Positions 8,670 to 16,827 of a DNA stretch of 64,000 nt are shown piece after piece. This DNA is from Prado023 sp963774745 (GTDB taxonomy: Bacteria; Actinomycetota; Actinomycetes; S36-B12; CAIYMF01). The position numbers and the translations under genes are program-made. The stretch lies in the NCBI GenBank assembly GCA_963774745.1, contig CAVZGE010000011.1, positions 496,001 through 560,000 on the forward strand, read 5' to 3'. The notes beneath the pieces are model-generated. The model saw nothing but the letters and a program-made list of their open reading frames with translations. It had not been told where the DNA came from and ran no database searches. Position 1 is the stretch's first letter. Each line of letters starts with the position of its first letter.

Positions 8670-10419
8670 GTGCGTCGATTCCGTGGGCCAGCTCTGCTGG
8701 TCGCCCTGCTCAGCGCCACGCTGGTTCTGGCCGGTTGCGGGGCGTTCGGTGGTCCGGCGGCACGCCCGTCCACGTCCGCGCCGAGCGCACCCAACGTCGA
8801 GCCCGTCACCCACGAGACCGTGTCCGCCGAGTACGACCTGGGCCGCGCCACGCTCGTGGCATCCTCAGCGGCTCCGGGCAGCGCGCACCGGGAGATGCCC
8901 GTGCAGCTCAACGGCGTGATCGCCGCACCGCAGGAGGGCGGCCCCTACCCGGTGGCGGTCATCCTGCACGGCATGCACCCCGGCTGCCCTGTGGATGCCA
9001 ACGGCGTGGACTCCTGGCCGTGCGACGCCGCCGACGAGCAGCCCAACCACGCCGGGTTCGCCTGGCTGGCCGAGGAGTTCGCCGCCCGGGGCACGGTGGC
9101 CGTGGCGCTGAACCTGAACCCCGAGTACACCCTCGGCTTCGGCGAGACCGCCCCCGGCGATCGCCTCGAGCAGCTGGTCGACCTGCACCTCCGGGCGCTG
9201 AGCGACGCCTCCGCCAGTGGCGACGCCGACTTCGGTGTCCACCTGACCGGCCGGGCCGACACCTCCCAGCTGCTCCTCGTCGGGCACTCCCGCGGCGGGG
9301 AGTCCGCGGTCACGCTGGCCACCGACTGGGCGGCCGCACCCGACGGCGAGCAGCCCCTACGGCCCGCGCCCGGGTCTGCTGCTGCTGGCCCCGGCCGTGG
9401 TGTTCTCCGCCCCCGACGGCGCCCTGCCCGCCCCGACCGCGGTCGTCCTGCCCTCCTGCGACGCCGACGTGCGCGCCCAGGACGGCATGGGCCACCTCGA
9501 GTCCGCGCGCCTGGTCGACAACGACACCTGGGTCACCGCCGCCTGGCTCGACGGCGCGAACCACAACAACGTCAACACCACCCTGGCCGCCGACGCGTTC
9601 GCCCTCGAGGGCCGACCCGACTGCGAACCAGGTCTCAGCCCCAGCACGCAGCGCGAGGTCACCGGCGCCTACGCGGCAGACTTCGCCACCGTCCTGTTCG
9701 ACGAGGACCCCCAGCAGGTCGCGGCCGCCCGGGCCCGGATGGGCATCGACCCCGCCACCCCTGCACCGGCCACGCTCTACGGAACGCCCGCCCAGGTCGC
9801 GCTCCTGCTCCCCGACGACCAGCGGGTGTCGCTGCTCACCCCCACCGGGACCGAGGGCCTGACCGCCGACGGCGGCGCGACCCTCGTGGCCGACGGCGTG
9901 ACCACGCTGTTGTGCCCGGCCGGCTACTACACCCCCTACATGGAGCCCGACCTGGTCGACTGCCGGCGCGCGCAGCTCACCGTCCCCGGAGACCCGGCCC
10001 TCGCGCTCGCCTCGTGGTCGGCGCCGGGAGGGGTCCTGCGTGTGGGTCTGCCCGCGGTCGCCCACGACCTGTCCGCGTTCACGTCCCTGAGCGTACGCAC
10101 CGCGGTCGACCCGCTGTCGGGCCTCAACCCCGAGGGCAGCGCCCAGTCCTTCACACTCCGCCTGACCGATGCCAGTGGGACTAGCGCCAGCATCACCCTC
10201 AGTCCCGACACCGCAGCCCTGCGCTACCCGGCCGGCCTGGCCGAGGACGACGAGCACTTCGACGGCCAGCGGTTCACCGGCCCAACCCCACTGATGCCCG
10301 TGCGCATCCCCCTGGACCAGTTCGACGTGGACCTCTCCCGCATCAGCGAGATCAGCCTCGTCTTCGACCAGACCCCCACCGGCGCGCTGCTCCTGGCCGA
10401 TCTGGAAGCCATCCGCTGA
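8670..10419 (+). CDS. secreted lipoprotein alpha/beta-hydrolase (frame disrupted near 9355)
   Basis: A GTG start with GAGAGGA 7 nt upstream opens a lipoprotein signal peptide ending in a LAGC lipobox (Cys at about 23). An alpha/beta-hydrolase domain follows with HGMH (oxyanion region) and nucleophile elbow GHSRG. At the run CCCC (9354-9357) the reading frame must shift by one base: frame 1 gives GEQP, and the other continues YGPRPGLLLLAPAVVFSAP. It then holds the expected acid region (PSCDADV) and catalytic His (DGANHNN), and a beta-rich C-terminal domain of about 170 residues to the stop at 10419. One extra C in the run repairs the whole gene. The substrate is unknown; the protein should sit on the outer face of the membrane. 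Confidence 0.75.
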
Positions 10420-10451
10420 CACCAGGGGCTCAGCACGGTCGCCGGTGTCCG

Positions 10452-10472
10452 GGGTGACAGCCCCGGGTGACA
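10452..10472 (+). promoter_or_regulatory. paired GGGTGACA boxes upstream of the DUF1254 genes
   Basis: Two exact GGGTGACA octamers at 10452-10459 and 10465-10472 (13 bp start to start) lie 66 bp before the ATG at 10538. They form the third direct-repeat pair of this motif in the first 10.5 kb. Confidence 0.55.
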
Positions 10473-10537
10473 CGGGCAATCGCCCGAGCACCGGGGGCCT
10501 GCTTGACTCGCGGGCGTTCTCAACGACAGGAGTGGAC

Positions 10538-11956
10538 ATGCGCAGGTTCGCCGAGTTCGACGCGCAGGCCAGTGCGGCAACGGTGCAGCGTGCGGAGGTC
10601 GCCCGGGTGCGGTCGCTGGCGACGTGGGCGTACCTGTGGCTGGTGCCCGGAATGTGCTTCGTGCGGCAGCGTTCGAACTTCATCCTGGGCTGGCGGGCCG
10701 CGGCCGCGGCGGGGGCCTCGCTGGCAGACGGGGACTCGGCGGGGGCAGTCGGTGAGCAGGGCGTGCCGCCGCTGGGGTCCTGGATGATGCTGCCGGACCT
10801 GACCACCCCGGCGACGGCGACCGTGCTGCCCTCCAACGATTCCCTGTACGGGGCCAGCCATGTCGAGTTGGACCTTCTGGGTCCCGTGGTGGTGTCGGTG
10901 CCCGCCAACCCCGACGGGCGCTACTACTCCGTGGCGACCATGGACGCCTCGATGAACAACGTCGGGCACATCGGCCCGATGTGGACCGGGAACAGGCCCA
11001 GCGACCACCTCGTCGTCCCGCCCGGGTGGGCCGGCGAGGCCCCTGCTGGGATGCCGGTGATCCAGGCGCCGACGCCGTCGATCTGCCTGTACCACCGGGT
11101 TCTCGTCGACTACCAGGACGGCGACCTGGAGCACGTGCGGCAGTGGATGCGTGGGGTGCGGATCACCCAGCTGTCGAAGTGGGGCCAGCCTGACGTCACA
11201 CCGGACGACGTGCCCACAGCCGGCTTCGAGCACGGTGACCTGGGTGCCCTGACCGACCCGTGGGAGTACTTCCGCATCGGCTTCACGCACCTGCAACACA
11301 ACCCGCCGGCTCACCAGGGCGAGTGGCTCGACGCCCTCCTGCGCGCCCCCGAGCTGCTCGAGGAGCCCACGGTCGAAGCCCTGCGGCAGGCGGTCCTCGA
11401 CGGGGTCGCGGACGCCCAGGACATGATGGACGCCGTGCTGACGGACTGGCCGCGGCGCGACGGGTGGATGGTCCCCAAGCCCTACCTCGGCCTGCCCGGC
11501 CCGCACGTGCTCGAGGCCGCGGCGTTCCAGCTGTTCCAGATCGGGTCCAACGACATCGCCGAGTCCGCGTACTTCTTCAACGACACCGACGCCACCGGCC
11601 AGGTGCTCGACGGATCAGGCGGGGCGCGCTACGAGCTGCGGTTCGCCCGGGAGGAGCTGCCCCGGCTCGAGGAAGGCGGCTACTGGTCGCTGACCATGTA
11701 CGACGCGACCACCAACCTGCTGGTCGCCAACCCGATCCACCGCTACGCCACCCGCACGACCCGACCCGGGTTGGTCACCGGGCCCGACGGCTCGGTGACC
11801 ATCACCCTGTCCGCCGAACGGTCGCCAGACGCCCCCGAGGCCAACTGGCTGCCCGCCCCCGACGGGCGCTTCCGCCTCGGGGTGCGCGCGTACTACCCGG
11901 GCGAGGCCATCCGCACCGCTGAGTGGGTCCCGCCGGCCGTGCGACGCGTCCGGTGA
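10538..11956 (+). CDS. DUF1254 and DUF1214 domain protein, first copy
   Basis: A 472-residue protein with an N-terminal DUF1254 region (YxxxxxxxR pattern after WAYLWLVPGM; PNPDGRYYSVATMDA) and a C-terminal DUF1214 beta-sandwich region, recognisable by GGYWSLTMYD, NPIHRYA and NWLPAPDGRFRL. ACAGGAG lies 5 nt before the ATG at 10538. An upstream in-frame start would run into the GGGTGACA boxes. The biochemical role of the family is unknown. It is translationally coupled to a second copy by a GTGA overlap. Confidence 0.85.
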   Translation: MRRFAEFDAQASAATVQRAEVARVRSLATWAYLWLVPGMCFVRQRSNFILGWRAAAAAGASLADGDSAGAVGEQGVPPLGSWMMLPDLTTPATATVLPSNDSLYGASHVELDLLGPVVVSVPANPDGRYYSVATMDASMNNVGHIGPMWTGNRPSDHLVVPPGWAGEAPAGMPVIQAPTPSICLYHRVLVDYQDGDLEHVRQWMRGVRITQLSKWGQPDVTPDDVPTAGFEHGDLGALTDPWEYFRIGFTHLQHNPPAHQGEWLDALLRAPELLEEPTVEALRQAVLDGVADAQDMMDAVLTDWPRRDGWMVPKPYLGLPGPHVLEAAAFQLFQIGSNDIAESAYFFNDTDATGQVLDGSGGARYELRFAREELPRLEEGGYWSLTMYDATTNLLVANPIHRYATRTTRPGLVTGPDGSVTITLSAERSPDAPEANWLPAPDGRFRLGVRAYYPGEAIRTAEWVPPAVRRVR

Positions 11957-13282
11957 GCAACGACTCGAACTGGCTGGACCTGACCGAGCTGGGTCGGCGC
12001 GCCCACGTCTTCGGGCTGCCCACGATCGACCTGCACCGCATCCTCGACTCGTTCGCGCTGGACCCGTCGTCCCCGGAGTTCAAGGCACCCCTGGGGCAGT
12101 TCGCCCACAGCCGGCGCCTGGCCGACCCGTCCGATCGGTCGATCGTCGCGATGAACGTGGACACCCCGTACTCCTACGCCTGGCTGGACCTGCGCGACGG
12201 ACCGGTCGTGCTGACGCTTCCCGCGTTCGAGCCCGACCGCTACGTCGCGGCCGAGTTGTTCGACCTCTACACCTACATCGTCGGCTACGTGTCGCCGCGC
12301 ACCAACGGGACCCGCGGCGGCTCGTTCCTGATCACCGGTCCCGGGCAGACGGCCGATGACACGGGCCTTCCGGTCTTCGCGTGCCCGACGCAGCTGTGCC
12401 TGGTGCTCGTGCGCACCCAGCTCCTCGGTGACGCCGACCTGCCCAACGTCGCGGCCCTGCAGGACCAGATGAGCGTGCGGCCCCTCGGGGACTGGCCGGG
12501 CACGGACGACCGCGCCGCGGGGCCGGCGCCCGGGTTGGAGCGGATCCCGCCGGTCGACGTGCGCGCCCGGCCGACGGTGCCAGTCGCTGCGCGTGCTGGC
12601 CTGGATGCTGCGGTTCATGCCGCCCCTCCCCGAGCACGCCGACGTGCGCACCGCCCTGGCAACCCTCGGCATCGGCGGCGGGGACCCCACCGACCTGGAC
12701 CGTGTGCTGGCCGATCCCGCCCGCGTCGCACAGCTGGAGGCCGGCCTGGCAGCCGGGCTCGACGACGTCCTGGCCCGCGCGGTCACGGTGCAGTCGTCGG
12801 CGGAGATCTTCGGCAGCCGGGACCTGCTCGGCCACGACGACCTGTCCCGCGCCGCCGGCGCCTACCTGGGCATCCTGGGCAACGCGGCCGAGGAGTACCT
12901 CGGAGTGGGCTACCAGGCCGACGCCAACGGCCGGCAGTTCGATGGTTCGACCGCCTACACGATCACCTTCCCACCCGGCGGGCTGCCGCCGGTCGAGGCG
13001 TTCTGGTCGATCACCCTCTACGACGCCGACCGCTACCTGCATCCCAACGACCTGGACCGGTACCTGCTCGGCAGCCGCGACCTCCCACGGATGCGCCGAG
13101 CCGAGGACGGCAGCCTCACCCTGGTCCTGCAGCACACCGCACCGCACGAGTCCCTGCTCGCCAACTGGTTGCCGTGCCCCTCGGGACCGTTCAACCTGGC
13201 CTTCCGCACCTACCAGCCCGGCGACGCCATCCGCACCGGCACCTGGCACGCGCCCCCCGTCACCCCCGGAGAACCCCTGTGA
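11953..13282 (+). CDS. DUF1254 and DUF1214 domain protein, second copy (frame disrupted near 12578)
   Basis: Starts at the GTG overlapping the previous stop (GTGA). The N-terminal half is DUF1254 (VAMNVDTPYSYAWLDLRDGP; YVAAELFDLYTYIVGY). Between about 12570 and 12584 the frame changes: one frame ends in RPTV and the next continues QSLRVLAWMLRFMPPLPEHA. That second frame holds the DUF1214 part (FWSITLYDADRYL, NWLPCPSGPFNLAFR) and reaches the stop at 13282. A single extra base repairs the gene, giving about 442 residues. It is a paralogue of the preceding gene and probably works with it. Confidence 0.75.
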
Positions 13283-13494
13283 ACGACACCACCGCCGCCC
13301 TGGGCACCCTGCTCCCCCTGGCCATCGGCCTGGCGCTGAGCCCGGTCCCGATCGTCGAGCTGATCCTGGTCCTGTTCTCCCGACGGCGAACCGTCAACAC
13401 GATCGGCTGTCGCGGGATCGTGTGCGTCACGCCCACGCCGTTTGGGCCACACGCTGGATCAGAGCCCCGAGCACTGGTCTTCCTTGTTCGTTGA
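13279..13494 (+). pseudogene. GAP-family (Sap-like) membrane protein, N-terminal fragment
   Basis: A GTG overlapping the previous stop opens a 71-codon frame. The first about 33 residues (GTLLPLAIGLALSPVPIVELILVLFSRRR) match the first transmembrane segment of GAP/Sap-type multi-spanning proteins, which are normally 200-240 residues. From about 13400 the translation stops looking like a membrane protein in any frame, and a stop comes at 13494. The remaining five or so helices are absent, so this is a 5' remnant, probably left by a deletion or recombination junction near 13400. Confidence 0.6.
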
Positions 13495-13524
13495 GCGGGA
13501 TCTCGTGGGCGGATGGGGTGCGCT

Positions 13525-15309
13525 TCACGAGGCCTTGCGCGGTCGGGCGTCGCCCCCAGCCCGCTCGTCCCACGACGTGGGCAGCGGGACGTTGTCGAGG
13601 GCGTGGTCGCGCAGGGCGGCCAGGGTGCGGCTGAGCACCCGGGACACATGCACCTGGGAGATGCCCAGCCGCTCGGCGATCTCGGACTGCGTCCGCTCGC
13701 CGTAGAAGCGCAGGAGGAGGATCTGCTGCTCCCGCTCGGGCAGTCTCCCCAGGGCGGCTCGGACGCACTCACTGAGCTCCACGAAGTCCAGCGCCGGGTC
13801 GGGTTCGCCGACCAGGTCAGCGACTGCCGCAACATCTCCCGCCGGCCCGTCCAGGGAGTACGAGGAGCGTGCCTCGCCCTCGGCACGCAGGGCCAGCAGG
13901 ACCTCCTCCGCGACCAGGCCCAGCTCCTGGGCCACCTCCGCGACGGTGGGCTCGTGGCCCAGCGACTGGCTGACCTGAGCCGTCGCGCGCTTGACCTGCA
14001 GGGTCGTCTCCTGCAGGCCGCGGGGAACCCGCACAGCCCACGCATTGTCCCGGAAGTGCCTTCGCAGCTCCCCGAGGATCGTCGGGATCGCGAAGCTGTG
14101 GAACTCCTTGCCGTACGCCGGATCGAAGCGCTCAGCAGCCCGAACCAGACCCAGCGAGGCGACCTGGACCAGGTCCTCCCGTGCCTGCCCGCGTCCCGCG
14201 TACCAGCCTGCCAGCTGTCGGGCCAGGGCCATGTGCTCGACCGCCAACGAGTTGCGCTGCTCAGCCGATCGCGGCCCGGACCCCGACTGCTCGGCCGGCG
14301 TTGGGCCCTGCTCGGGGCAGGCATCGGCAACGACCTGCTCGTACATCGAAAGGAGCCTTCGAGCAGCGAGCTCCCGGGAATGCATGGTGCGGATGCGGAC
14401 CAGTGCCGAGTTGCCCATCGCCCGCAGGCCGAAGGTGTCCGACACGGCGCGGGCCACAGTCCTGCCCCACACCCTGGCATTGGCGGTCGCGGGCATCAGC
14501 GTCCCCGTGACCCGGGGCACCACGTGGTCCAGGTGCGCTCCAGCCGCCAGCGCGATGGCGGGAACCCCGTGCGCCGCAGCCTCCAGGACCTGACCACCGT
14601 GCCGGGCGCCCTCCCGACCGGCCAGCAGGACCGATGCCTCGGACCACATGGTCTCGCGCTCAGCGCCCCGCAGCCCGGGCCGCAGCTGGACCCGGTCCCA
14701 GACCCCCAGTGCCTCGGCCAGGGCCCGCAGCGACGTCAGCCGGTCCGGAGCCACTCGGGCGGCGACGACCAGATCCCCACTCCAGTAGGGCATGGACGAC
14801 ACCGCGGCCTCGAGATCCAGGCCCTTGGCCAGGGTCACGACGTCGCCGTTGGCCATGGCGCAGCGGTCGGGATCGGCGACCGGGACGGCGAAGGGGAAGG
14901 AGCCCGCCCACACCACCCTGACCCCTTCCCGTCGCCAACGATCCCGCTCCTCCAGGGACAGCGGCATGACGAAGGCCACGTGACGAGCCACACGGCTCTC
15001 AAGCTCTCGACGGGCCGGTCGCTCATCGAACGTGGCCACGATCGGCACCCCCGCACCAGCCTTGACCGCTGCCATGGTCGCCACGACGCCGATCGTGTGG
15101 ACGACGTCCGGCCGCTGCTCACGCCAGCGCTCAGCGAGCTCACGGGCACAGGCACTGACAGAGGCGGCCAGGTCACTCGTGGGAATTGCCCAGAGATCCT
15201 CGACGACAGATGCTCCGGCCGCCTCGAGGCTTCGAGCGAGGAGGGTGACCGCGGAGACAGGGATGTGATCCGCAGGGGTCAACGGACGCGACACGATATG
15301 AACCAGCAT
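13525..15309 (-). CDS. glycosyltransferase (GT-B-like) fused to a SigF/SigB-type RNA polymerase sigma factor
   Basis: One uninterrupted 594-codon frame. Residues 1-330 are a GT4-like glycosyltransferase: first strand MLVHIVSRPLTP, RPDVVHTIG, and a nucleotide-sugar side with VLEAAAHGVPAIALAAGAH. Only the second glutamate of the usual EX7E pair is clearly placed; the first is shifted (GREGARHGGQVLE). Residues 330-353 form a Pro/Glu/Gln/Ser linker. Residues 353-570 are a complete group-3 sigma factor: region 2 (DLVQVASLGLVRAAERFDP; SFAIPTILGELRRHFRD), region 3 and region 4 with HTH EIAERLGISQVHVSRVL. GAAGG lies 7 nt before the ATG at 15309. Such sigma factors direct stress regulons and are usually about 250 residues and standalone. 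No anti-sigma gene is adjacent. The fusion suggests sigma activity tied to a sugar or glycosylation state, which is inference. Confidence 0.85.
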   Translation of the reverse strand: MLVHIVSRPLTPADHIPVSAVTLLARSLEAAGASVVEDLWAIPTSDLAASVSACARELAERWREQRPDVVHTIGVVATMAAVKAGAGVPIVATFDERPARRELESRVARHVAFVMPLSLEERDRWRREGVRVVWAGSFPFAVPVADPDRCAMANGDVVTLAKGLDLEAAVSSMPYWSGDLVVAARVAPDRLTSLRALAEALGVWDRVQLRPGLRGAERETMWSEASVLLAGREGARHGGQVLEAAAHGVPAIALAAGAHLDHVVPRVTGTLMPATANARVWGRTVARAVSDTFGLRAMGNSALVRIRTMHSRELAARRLLSMYEQVVADACPEQGPTPAEQSGSGPRSAEQRNSLAVEHMALARQLAGWYAGRGQAREDLVQVASLGLVRAAERFDPAYGKEFHSFAIPTILGELRRHFRDNAWAVRVPRGLQETTLQVKRATAQVSQSLGHEPTVAEVAQELGLVAEEVLLALRAEGEARSSYSLDGPAGDVAAVADLVGEPDPALDFVELSECVRAALGRLPEREQQILLLRFYGERTQSEIAERLGISQVHVSRVLSRTLAALRDHALDNVPLPTSWDERAGGDARPRKAS

Positions 15310-15753
15310 GAGGTGACCTTCGCGTGGCTGGAATCCACCAGGACGTGGTGGGGATTCACCAGGAGGAACGGACCGTGGCCTGCTGGCTGAAGCCACGTCA
15401 TACGTTTGCCTTCATCTACCCCGCACGGGGAGATCCATACCACTTGCTGTACGGAGACCCCACCATGTGGAGTCGAGGCTGCGCCTCTCTTCTGGACGCC
15501 TTCTGGACGGTAGCAGAACTCGACTCCGAGGATCAAGAACGGGCATCGGCCGGCTGCCGCGTGCGGAGTATGGGGCGGTGCCCTGCGGGCAGTGGTCGAA
15601 GGGGTGACCACATCCCCACGAGGCGAGGAGAGCGACGTGACGACGACCCCCACGGGCCCCAGGTCCACCTCGATCAACGCCACGAGCCTGCCGTGATCGA
15701 CATCCGCGGGCCGCGCGAGATGCCCCTGGACGCGCGGGCACCGCGTATCGCCG
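15310..15753. other. 444-bp intergenic stretch before the divergent glycosyltransferase gene
   Basis: On the minus strand a GGTAT (15441-15437), 15-nt spacer and GGGTA (15421-15417) loosely resemble a SigF/SigB-type promoter about 110 bp before the sigma fusion start, which would allow autoregulation; the match is weak. On the plus strand a GTG at 15637 with GGAGAG 5 nt upstream opens about 20 codons in the frame of the downstream glycosyltransferase, then meets a TGA at 15694. Nothing else is seen. Confidence 0.35.
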
Positions 15754-16827
15754 CTGCGCATCGCCCTCGTCGCGGGGCCGTGGCTCCCGGTTCCGCCGCC
15801 CGCGTACGGGGGCAGTGAGGGCGTGATCGACAGGCTCGCGACCGGGTTCCGGGACGCCGGGCACGAGGTGCTCCTCTTCACGACCGGGGACAGCACGTGC
15901 CCCGTCCCGCGCGCCTGGGCCCGGGAACGGGCCGCCCCGGATCAGATGGGGCAGTCGGTGATCGAGCTGCAGCACCTGATCCACGCCTACGAGAGGGTGG
16001 CCGACTTCGACATCATCCACGACCACACCGTCCTCGGGCCCGTGTACGCGGTGGGCCGCTGCCGGGGCCAGGTGGTGGCGACCAACCACGGGCCGTTCAC
16101 GCCGGAGCTCAATGACATCTACGGTGCGGTGGGTCCGCAGACGGCCCTCATCGCCATCTCCCACGACCACGCCTCGCACAGCTCGGCTCCGGTGACCTCG
16201 GTGATCCATCACGGCGTCCGGCTCGGTGAGTTCCCGGTGGGGCGCGGTGACGGCGACCACCTGCTGTTCCTCGGCCGCTTCTCCCCCGACAAGGGCGCTC
16301 GGGAGGCGGCTCTGGCTGCCCACGAGTCCGGGGTCGAGCTCGTCCTGGCCGCCAAGATGCGCGAGCCGGGTGAGATCGAGTACTTCCACACCGAGGTCGA
16401 GCCGCTGCTGGACTCCCGCGTGCGCTACGTGGGCGAGGTCGGGATGGCGGACAAGCTCGCACTCCTGGGATCCGCACGGGCGCTGATCAACCCGATCCGC
16501 TGGCCGGAGCCGTTCGGCCTGGTCATGGTCGAGGCCCTGGCCTGCGGAACACCGGTCCTGACGACCCGATGGGGCGCGGCACCGGAGATCGTCGAGGACG
16601 GCAGGACGGGCTTCCTGTGCGGCGACACGGTCGGCGACCTCGTGTCAGCGATCTCCCACATCGACGAGCTCGACCGCCGGGACTGTCGTGCCGCCGTCGA
16701 GGAGCGGTTCTCCGCGGAGCGGATGGTGCGCGACCATCTCGAGCTCTACCAGCGACTGCTGGCCGGTGGCGGCCGCCGTGGGCAGCCGACAGCCGCCACC
16801 ACCGGCGCGCATGGCCCGCAGCAGTGA
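15754..16827 (+). CDS. GT4 family glycosyltransferase, start uncertain
   Basis: Homology to GT4 enzymes begins at 15754: LRIALVAGPWLPVPPPAYGG is the first Rossmann strand and sugar-acceptor loop. No ATG or GTG precedes it in frame before the TGA at 15694. The first ordinary start is GTG 15823, which would remove that strand. A frame slip between 15690 and 15754 could join it to the well-placed GTG at 15637. Downstream are FDIIHDHTVLGP, KMREPGEIEYF, and the EX7E motif EPFGLVMVEALACG followed by GAAPEIVEDGRTGFL. It should transfer a sugar from a nucleotide donor in the cytosol. Its stop overlaps the GTG of the phosphorylase fusion. Confidence 0.8.
   Translation: MRIALVAGPWLPVPPPAYGGSEGVIDRLATGFRDAGHEVLLFTTGDSTCPVPRAWARERAAPDQMGQSVIELQHLIHAYERVADFDIIHDHTVLGPVYAVGRCRGQVVATNHGPFTPELNDIYGAVGPQTALIAISHDHASHSSAPVTSVIHHGVRLGEFPVGRGDGDHLLFLGRFSPDKGAREAALAAHESGVELVLAAKMREPGEIEYFHTEVEPLLDSRVRYVGEVGMADKLALLGSARALINPIRWPEPFGLVMVEALACGTPVLTTRWGAAPEIVEDGRTGFLCGDTVGDLVSAISHIDELDRRDCRAAVEERFSAERMVRDHLELYQRLLAGGGRRGQPTAATTGAHGPQQ

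Noticed and set aside
8670..10419. True pseudogene of the lipoprotein hydrolase
   Set aside because: The whole protein, including catalytic residues on both sides, is restored by one base in a C-run, and many conserved genes in the window show the same pattern.
13525..15309. Glycosyltransferase-sigma fusion as an assembly artefact
   Set aside because: The frame is continuous through the linker, with consistent third-position GC and no homopolymer at the junction; still worth checking with reads.
15417..15441. SigF-type promoter of the sigma fusion as a firm call
   Set aside because: The -35 match is poor and the spacer is at the edge of the usual range; mentioned only as a weak possibility.
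15324..15818. A 164-codon plus-strand frame between the sigma fusion and GT4
   Set aside because: Its composition is unlike a protein, it overlaps the GT4 N-terminus out of frame and has no recognisable motif.
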